From NCBI GenBank assembly GCA_020638155.1, contig JACKJB010000001.1, positions 124,001 to 188,000 on the forward strand: a DNA stretch of 64,000 nt. The letters are read 5' to 3'. Position 1 is the first letter of the stretch; each line of letters opens with the position of its first letter. This DNA comes from Rhodospirillales bacterium (GTDB lineage Bacteria; Pseudomonadota; Alphaproteobacteria; Micavibrionales; Micavibrionaceae). Below the pieces are notes generated by a model. The model had not been told where the DNA came from. It was given only the letters and a program-made list of their open reading frames with translations, and did no database searches. Below, one piece after another: positions 58,830 to 64,000 of this stretch. The translations under genes and the position numbers were made by a program.

Positions 58830-60488
58830 ATGTTGATTGATATACGCAAAAAAAAGTGCGAAGCGCTTTACTCGTATCTTAGGAATACTGGCGGTGCAAT
58901 TGCGGTTGCTTTTGCGGTGATGGCCCCTGTGCTTATGGGATCGATGGGGATGGCATTGGATTTGGGGCAGAGCTACCTTGTAAAGCAGCGTCTTGCTGGT
59001 GCGCTCGATGCAGCGGCCTTGGCGGCAACAGCCGGCGGTACGACAGAAGATGAAATCCAGGACCGCGTTGATGATTTTATGGCCGCAAATTATCCTGATA
59101 ACAAAATTGGCGACCTGATTATTGAAAGCGTCGATGTTACGGTCGATGGCGATGATGTTACTGTTGAGGCGCTGGCCAACTACGACACCTCGTTTATGCG
59201 CCTGCTGGGGGTGGACTTTATTGAAGTTGCAGAAACCGTAACTGTCCACCGGGCGATTAAAGGGCTTGAGGCGGTGCTGGTTCTGGATAATACAGGTTCG
59301 ATGGGAGATACCAATATTGCCCACCTTAAAACAGCATCGAATAACTTTGTACAGATCCTTTTTGACCGGGCACAGGACCCGAATGATATTAAAATCGGTT
59401 TGGTGCCCTACAGTAGTTCTGTGCGTGTCGGGTTTTACGGCCTTGGTTATTATCCTGATGATGTTGAATTTGCGGCAAATGGTTGGGATGGATCTTATAC
59501 GCAATATGGTGATGGTACCCCTTTTGTAACTTTGCCGGATGATGTGGATTACACCACGAACCATGGCGATAATAATAATTGGTATGGTTGTGTTGTGGAG
59601 CATATCGATAGCGGTTATGACGATGCGGCCACACATGTTCCGGGCAGCTATGGACAGCTGTGGTCAACAGCGGCAGACGGTGCATGTACCAGTGGCGTCA
59701 ATTGCAGCGGTCATGGCTGGAACCCAAGCAGCAATTCTAATGATCCTGATCCTGATGATACGAATGATGATTATCCGGGGCCTTGGGATATTTACATGTA
59801 TGGTGATGTTGATACACAAAATGTTTGTACGGCTTATGAAGAGCAATGCGAAAACGTTTGTACGAGATATAGAAGGGGTAGCTGCCGAAACTGGGAATAT
59901 CAATGCAATGATGTTTGCACCAATTACGAAACCGGCTATGTCTGGGACCTGAATGGGGATCCTAATACAAACTGTCCTTACGCCTATGTTCAGCCACTGA
60001 TCAGTAGCGATCAAGCGCTTTATAACATTATCGATACCATGGATGACCATGGTTATACTTACTCAAATATAGGGATGTTGTGGGGAATGCGTTTGTTATC
60101 GCCTGATGCGCCATTTGGTGAAGGTTCGGCTTGGGACGATACGAACTGGAATAAAGCCATTATCATGATGACCGATGGTGAAATGTTCATCAATAACACT
60201 TATTCGGCTTACTGGGATACCGACAGGACATCTGTCGATACATCCGGAGAACTGGAAGATCGTTTTCTGGAGGTATGTGACTTTCTGAAGCAGAACGGTG
60301 TTGTTGTTTATACAGTCACGTTTGACCATGCGACGACAAATATAGGTAATGCGACCAAGCAAATTTATAAGGATTGTGCAACGCAGCCGTGGCAGGATTA
60401 CTATGCCGATGTTTCTACAGGGGATGAGCTGAATACGTTGTTCCAGGAAATTGCCGCGGCGTTATCGCGGCTGCATATCAGCAACTAA
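58830..60488 (+). CDS. tadG: TadG-like pilus-assembly protein with VWA domain and Cys-rich insert
   Basis: A 552-residue protein with an N-terminal membrane helix (NTGGAIAVAFAVMAPVLMGSMGMALDLG, about 19-46). A VWA-type domain with DNTGSMGDT begins at D153, and a long Asn/Asp/Ser/Tyr-rich region (about 205-330) interrupts it. Next comes a Cys-rich insert (about 331-375) with three VCTxY repeats (VCTAY, VCTRY, VCTNY), then MMTDGE and the rest of the VWA fold. Start ATG 58830 has GAAAGGA upstream; ATG 58806 is possible. TadG is needed for Flp pilus assembly in Tad systems; the VWA insert looks like an extracellular adhesion part. Confidence 0.83.
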   Translation: MLIDIRKKKCEALYSYLRNTGGAIAVAFAVMAPVLMGSMGMALDLGQSYLVKQRLAGALDAAALAATAGGTTEDEIQDRVDDFMAANYPDNKIGDLIIESVDVTVDGDDVTVEALANYDTSFMRLLGVDFIEVAETVTVHRAIKGLEAVLVLDNTGSMGDTNIAHLKTASNNFVQILFDRAQDPNDIKIGLVPYSSSVRVGFYGLGYYPDDVEFAANGWDGSYTQYGDGTPFVTLPDDVDYTTNHGDNNNWYGCVVEHIDSGYDDAATHVPGSYGQLWSTAADGACTSGVNCSGHGWNPSSNSNDPDPDDTNDDYPGPWDIYMYGDVDTQNVCTAYEEQCENVCTRYRRGSCRNWEYQCNDVCTNYETGYVWDLNGDPNTNCPYAYVQPLISSDQALYNIIDTMDDHGYTYSNIGMLWGMRLLSPDAPFGEGSAWDDTNWNKAIIMMTDGEMFINNTYSAYWDTDRTSVDTSGELEDRFLEVCDFLKQNGVVVYTVTFDHATTNIGNATKQIYKDCATQPWQDYYADVSTGDELNTLFQEIAAALSRLHISN

Positions 60489-60852
60489 TATCTCTTTTAA
60501 AAAATATCAAAACCCCGCCTTTTTCGTAAATAAATGGCGGGGTTTAACTTTGTCACAAAAATGACATATTTTATTTTTACTTAAAAAATAGATTTTTTAT
60601 TTAAATAAAATGAAGTATATGTCTATATTTATTTCTTAGTTTTTTGTATTTTTTACTTATTTATTTATTAGTTTTGTATTGTTTTGGAAAACACTTAACT
60701 TTTTCTTTAAAAAATATCATTAATACTAACTTTTTTTAACCGCTCGTTAAAAATATCGTGTATATAATGATATTATACGGTTAGACACTTTCACTTCCGG
60801 AAGTGTGAAAAACTAAAGAAAATGCTGGAAATCTAACGAAGGAGTAAAGCGG
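60489..60852. promoter_or_regulatory. AT-rich leader of the Flp pilin operon, 364 bases without a gene
   Basis: Starts with a terminator (60510-60545) and then a strongly AT-rich tract with long T runs (about 60545-60780). A 14-base perfect palindrome CACTTCCGGAAGTG (60792-60805) and a TATAAT (60763-60768) lie close to the flp start; the latter has no good -35. It may hold an activated or alternative-sigma promoter. Confidence 0.45.
60510..60547 (+). terminator. Rho-independent terminator after tadG
   Basis: AAACCCCGCC/GGCGGGGTTT stem (60510-60519 with 60536-60545) with a T-rich loop, followed by AACTTTGTC. Confidence 0.8.
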
Positions 60853-61047
60853 ATGCTTACCAATCTTATTGCAAAAATTAAAGCTTATGCAGCGGACAAA
60901 GACGGTGCGACGGCTATCGAATACGGCCTGATTGCCGGCGGTATTTCCCTTGCGATCGTTGCTGCGGTTTTCGCGTTTGGCGATGATCTGCAACTCGTGT
61001 TTAACACGATCCGCGACGCAATGAACAGTGCTGCAGGTAAAGTCTAA
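60853..61047 (+). CDS. flp: Flp/Fap-type major pilin
   Basis: A 64-residue class III prepilin with leader MLTNLIAKIKAYAADKD, junction GATAIEYGLIAGGI, and hydrophobic helix ISLAIVAAVFAFG. A near-consensus AAGGAG lies 10 bases upstream, the best Shine-Dalgarno near the locus, so it is likely the abundant major pilin. A hairpin follows (61083-61114). Confidence 0.93.
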   Translation: MLTNLIAKIKAYAADKDGATAIEYGLIAGGISLAIVAAVFAFGDDLQLVFNTIRDAMNSAAGKV

Positions 61048-61082
61048 TCGTAAGCTCTGCAATGCATGTATAACGTTAAACG

Positions 61083-61114
61083 GAAACCCATTCGCCTTAA
61101 GGCGGGTGGGTTTC
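61083..61114 (+). terminator. Hairpin after flp, partial terminator or mRNA stabiliser
   Basis: GAAACCCA...GCC/GGC...TGGGTTTC stem with a short loop, not followed by a good U tract. It probably limits read-through from the highly expressed pilin to the cpa genes. Confidence 0.6.
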
Positions 61115-61215
61115 TGCCTATCTGAGGACGGAAAAATCTGTTATTCTGCTGTGGCGCTGTTATTTGTTTTTGCGCTCGTCCGTTCCACCCCGTCAATGAG
61201 ATCAGGGGATCTTCA

Positions 61216-61767
61216 ATGATTTTTATGGTTCTGTTTCTTTTCTCTGTTCTGGTCGCACTGGGGCTTGGCGCGCTTGCCGCCTGGTCTGATTTTAAGGGGA
61301 TGACGATCCCTAATGCGATTGCGGCTGTGGTGCTGGCTGCGTTTTTTGTTGCCTTTGCGGCAATACACTTTGCCGGTGTTGATGCAATATTCGGTTCTTT
61401 GAAAACGCATATTATCGTCGGCATTGTGATGCTGGTGATTACGTTTGGCATGTTTTCCGCCCGGATGATCGGCGGCGGCGATTCAAAGCTGGTGACGGCG
61501 TATGCGTTCTGGATGCAGCCTTATATGCTGTTCACGTTTTTGTTTTATATGATGCTGTTCGGGGCGATCCTTGGTTTTTTTGCTTTGATCGTCAAGAAAG
61601 CGAAGCCGTTTAAAAATGCGAAAGAGGCGAGCTGGCTATACCGGCTGCAAAAAGGTGAGGGCGTTGTGCCCTATGGTATTCCGATTGCTCTGGGCGCTGT
61701 GATTGCCTTTTGTGATGCGGGATTCGTATCGCCGGAAAATCTTCGGCTCTTTTTAATGTCAAATTAA
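61216..61767 (+). CDS. cpaA: Prepilin peptidase CpaA/TadV (A24 family)
   Basis: A 183-residue inner-membrane aspartic peptidase that cleaves Flp and TadE/F prepilin leaders. Active aspartates: AAWSDFKGMTIPN and MIGGGDSKLVTAY. Six membrane segments. The short size is typical of TadV, without the N-methylase domain. Confidence 0.94.
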   Translation: MIFMVLFLFSVLVALGLGALAAWSDFKGMTIPNAIAAVVLAAFFVAFAAIHFAGVDAIFGSLKTHIIVGIVMLVITFGMFSARMIGGGDSKLVTAYAFWMQPYMLFTFLFYMMLFGAILGFFALIVKKAKPFKNAKEASWLYRLQKGEGVVPYGIPIALGAVIAFCDAGFVSPENLRLFLMSN

Positions 61768-61885
61768 AATTTTTCTGTTATAGTGAATTGTGGATAAGTT
61801 CGGGGATAACCCGATCCCAAAAATTCTTTTGCCTGTATGTGTCGCCGCTAGGCGTTGGTTCCAAAGGCATCCAAGAGGTTTGTAG

Positions 61886-62794
61886 ATGAATAGGAATGTG
61901 ATGATTGTCCTTGCCGGCGGCTTCCTGATTGCCGTTCTTGTGGCGCTGTTGGTGCAGGCAAGCCTGAGTGGTGGCAAGTCGGCGGAGCCGGTGGCTGTTG
62001 CCGAGGTGCCTAAAGTTCAGATCGTTGTTGCAGCCAAAGACCTGAGCATCGGAACCGAGCTTAGCGATGAGAATATGAAATGGCAGGACTGGCCGAAAGA
62101 TGCCGTTTTCCCCGGCGCTGTGGCGCGTGAGGATGATAAGCAGGTTTCGGAAATGATTTCCGGCCGTCTGCGCCGCGTGATTAAAGCCGGGGAGCCGATT
62201 GTTGAAAGTGCGCTGGTGCCTGAGACGGAGGGGAATTTCCTTGCGGCATCCCTTGCGCCGGATATGCGCGCATTTGCGATTGATGTTAAAGCGGCGACCG
62301 CTGTTGGCGGTTTTGTCGGGCCGGGCGATTATGTTGATGTGCTGCTGACCTACCGTCAGAATATTCGTTACCGCGGCGAGAATAGTGATGCCGTTCAGAA
62401 TATGATCGAAATGAATATCGATGATATGGCGACGGAAACCATCCTACAGAATGTCAAAGTGCTGGCGGTTGACCAGACGGCTATGCGCGATGAAGAAGAA
62501 GGCGGTGTTAAGGTTGGTAAGACTGTGACGCTTGAGGTTAATTACCAGGGTGCGGAAGTGCTGGCGCTGGCAACGAAATATGGTGATCTGAGTCTGGCGC
62601 TGCGCCGTCTGGGTGATGAAAAAATCATCACGGAAAAGCCGCCGGTTACGACCGATGCGCGCCTGACCAATATTTATGATGAGGTCATGAAGGAAATTTC
62701 CCAGACATCCGGGCAAGATTATTCTGGCCAATCGTCTAAAGTTGTGCGAATCTATAGAGGTGGGGGAGTGGAAGAAATTTCCGTTCGTCCTTAA
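61886..62794 (+). CDS. cpaB: Flp pilus assembly protein CpaB/RcpC
   Basis: A 302-residue periplasmic or membrane protein with an N-terminal anchor (about 5-24). A SAF domain follows (VVAAKDLSIGTELSDENMKWQDWP, then RRVIKAGEPIVESALV), then the CpaB C-terminal part VGGFVGPGDYVDVLLTY and TLEVNYQGAEVLALA. It aids secretin and pilus assembly. It is 118 bases after cpaA and 59 bases before cpaC. Confidence 0.93.
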   Translation: MNRNVMIVLAGGFLIAVLVALLVQASLSGGKSAEPVAVAEVPKVQIVVAAKDLSIGTELSDENMKWQDWPKDAVFPGAVAREDDKQVSEMISGRLRRVIKAGEPIVESALVPETEGNFLAASLAPDMRAFAIDVKAATAVGGFVGPGDYVDVLLTYRQNIRYRGENSDAVQNMIEMNIDDMATETILQNVKVLAVDQTAMRDEEEGGVKVGKTVTLEVNYQGAEVLALATKYGDLSLALRRLGDEKIITEKPPVTTDARLTNIYDEVMKEISQTSGQDYSGQSSKVVRIYRGGGVEEISVRP

Positions 62795-62853
62795 TCTTAC
62801 AAGTCTTTCTTTGTTTCTTTTCTAAGGAACGTTTCTCTAACTACCTGAGTTAA

Positions 62854-64000
62854 ATGCAAATGTTTAAGCTGTCCACAATGATATCTCCTGTGAGGGTGTT
62901 GCTTTCCGCATGCCTGTTGTGCGCGGTTATGTTTGGCGGCGCGGTCACTGTTTATGCATCGAAAACTGATCTGGTAACCATTGCTGCCGAGAAGCATAAG
63001 AAAGATCCCACGATTGTTCTGGTTCAGGGGATGGCTGAAATTGTCGATGTGCCGGGGCCTGTGGCTGATATCATGGTGGCGAACCCTGATATCGTTGATG
63101 TGATGGCTCTGCAATCCAACCGTCTTTATCTTGTTGGCGTGAATGTTGGCAGCACGAACCTGATCGCGGTTGATGAAAACGGTGATATTGTTAAGCGCCT
63201 TAATGTCCATGTGAAGATTGATGACGAGGTCCTGCAGGACACGATCCGCGAGCTGTTCCCGGAAGAAGAAGTTTATATCAAGACCCTGACGGATCAGCTG
63301 ATCCTGACCGGCACGGTGTCAACGCCTGATGTGGCGCAGCGTATTTCAAGTCTTGTTGCGCATTATATGGGTGAGATCCAGGATCTGGACGGGCGCAGCA
63401 CGGATGAAATTATTGTGAACCTGTTGAAGGTGCGCGGTAAATCGCAGGTGATGCTGCGCGTTAAGGTTCTTGAGGTTTCGCGCTCGCTGCTCAAAGAGCG
63501 CGGCACTGATACGGATATTGCCGATCTTGGTGACGTGTTTGGTGAGAGTATACAAAATAACCCGACCGAAGCATCGCTTAGCGGTTTCTTTGGCGGCGTG
63601 ATTCAGACCGGTGTGACGGAGACTCCGTTTGCCGCGTTTGGTCTGCTTGAAAATCTTGGGGCATTCGGGCCGATTGATACGATCCTGACATTGCTCGAAG
63701 AAAACGGGATGGCTAAGATTCTGGCTGAACCGAACCTGACGGCGATTTCCGGTGAGAATGCCGGGTTCCTGGCCGGTGGTGAATTCCCTGTGCCGTCTGG
63801 CCGGGATAGTGAAGGGAATGTTGTGATTGTCTTCCGCCAGTTTGGTGTGTCGCTTGCCTTTACGCCGATTGTCATGTCCCCGGACCGGATCAGTATGCAG
63901 CTTGAAACCGAAGTGTCTTCATTGTCGCGGGAGAGTGCTGTGACGCTCGCCGACATCGATGTTCCGGGCCTTGATGTCCGCCGGGCTTCGACCACGGTTG
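62854..64000 (+). CDS. cpaC: Tad outer-membrane secretin CpaC/RcpA (3' end cut)
   Basis: Open from ATG 62854 (or 62860) to the window end: 382 codons visible. Signal-like hydrophobic start (VLLSACLLCAVMFGGAV), then pilus-secretin N-terminal domain (LVQGMAEIVDVPGPVADIMVANPDIVDVM, LYLVGVNVGSTNLIAVD). A BON-like segment (VLQDTIRELFPEEEVYIKTLTDQLILTGTV) and the secretin core (VMLRVKVLEVSRSLLKERG; LEENGMAKILAEPNLTAISGENAGFLAGGEFPVP) follow. It forms the outer-membrane channel of the Flp pilus. The remaining Tad genes presumably lie beyond the window. Confidence 0.94.
   Translation, partial: MQMFKLSTMISPVRVLLSACLLCAVMFGGAVTVYASKTDLVTIAAEKHKKDPTIVLVQGMAEIVDVPGPVADIMVANPDIVDVMALQSNRLYLVGVNVGSTNLIAVDENGDIVKRLNVHVKIDDEVLQDTIRELFPEEEVYIKTLTDQLILTGTVSTPDVAQRISSLVAHYMGEIQDLDGRSTDEIIVNLLKVRGKSQVMLRVKVLEVSRSLLKERGTDTDIADLGDVFGESIQNNPTEASLSGFFGGVIQTGVTETPFAAFGLLENLGAFGPIDTILTLLEENGMAKILAEPNLTAISGENAGFLAGGEFPVPSGRDSEGNVVIVFRQFGVSLAFTPIVMSPDRISMQLETEVSSLSRESAVTLADIDVPGLDVRRASTTV

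Noticed and set aside
58812..59636. 274-codon minus-strand frame opposite tadG
   Set aside because: Antisense to a well-supported VWA protein; Ile/Arg-rich without any family signal.
1..64000. tRNA or rRNA genes
   Set aside because: I saw no cloverleaf with a GTTCRAAYC-type T arm in the gaps and no rRNA-like stretches.

Overview
The window looks like one continuous piece of an alphaproteobacterial chromosome. It has moderate GC, dense genes, short intergenic gaps and no rRNA, tRNA, integrase, transposase or CRISPR array that I can see. The best pointer to Alphaproteobacteria is gene content and order: pal, cpoB, tilS, ftsH and glmM in a row, an oxyR/ahpC-ahpD divergon, a Flp/Tad pilus locus of the cpa type, and class GN sortase. 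A deep-branching aquatic lineage (for example Micavibrionales-like) would fit, but I cannot prove the order or family.

Layout. 1-785: end of a membrane fatty-acid-hydroxylase-type enzyme. 871-1430: two small unknown genes. 1660-6935: nucleotide-sugar and envelope glycan genes (gmd, fcl, a short manC, an arginine-deiminase-like hydrolase, then a convergent glycosyltransferase). 7056-8533: an XRE-type regulator translationally coupled to a divergent tRNA-dependent cyclodipeptide synthase (CDPS) homologue. Next to it is a promoter plus two-hairpin segment that may be a small RNA. 8848-13966: Dcp peptidase, a secreted protein and the tRNA-modifying MnmC. 14103-16683: an ECF sigma factor coupled to a membrane VWA (YfbK-like) protein. 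16831-19668: two orphan Flp pilins, a WecA-like sugar-phosphate transferase and a glycosyltransferase. 20441-23491: a Gln/Pro-rich AMIN lipoprotein and a dicarboxylate/amino-acid symporter. 23661-25986: a four-gene operon of EF-hand protein, charged exported protein, ECF sigma factor and anti-sigma-like protein. 25983-31851: GST, TrhO, OxyR/AhpCD and MscS. 31923-34715: TetR, a His/Cys-rich small protein, a Met-rich outer-membrane protein and a DUF2946 protein. 34888-40251: a RimK-type ligase and the lpoA/rsmI/yraN/dolP-type block, followed by a SirB1-type protein. 40555-43333: a VIT/VWA sortase substrate with its class GN sortase. 43466-54760: pal, cpoB, tilS, ftsH, glmM, purA and small envelope proteins. 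54874-57546: a pseudokinase-like membrane protein and its membrane partner. 57706-64000: a Tad locus (two TadE-like, TadG, Flp, CpaA, CpaB, and CpaC cut by the window end).

The genes mostly serve envelope biogenesis and stress: surface glycan synthesis, surface display by sortase, type IVc pili, Tol-Pal and FtsH quality control, and two ECF sigma modules. Small palindromic repeats (ending GTCATCCCGA / TCGGGATGAC, and related types) lie in several intergenic gaps. One of them has run into the 3' end of the sortase substrate gene and now encodes its last 24 residues. The strongest candidates for something undescribed are the regulator-CDPS pair with changed catalytic positions, its neighbouring RNA-like segment, and the repeat-extended sortase substrate.
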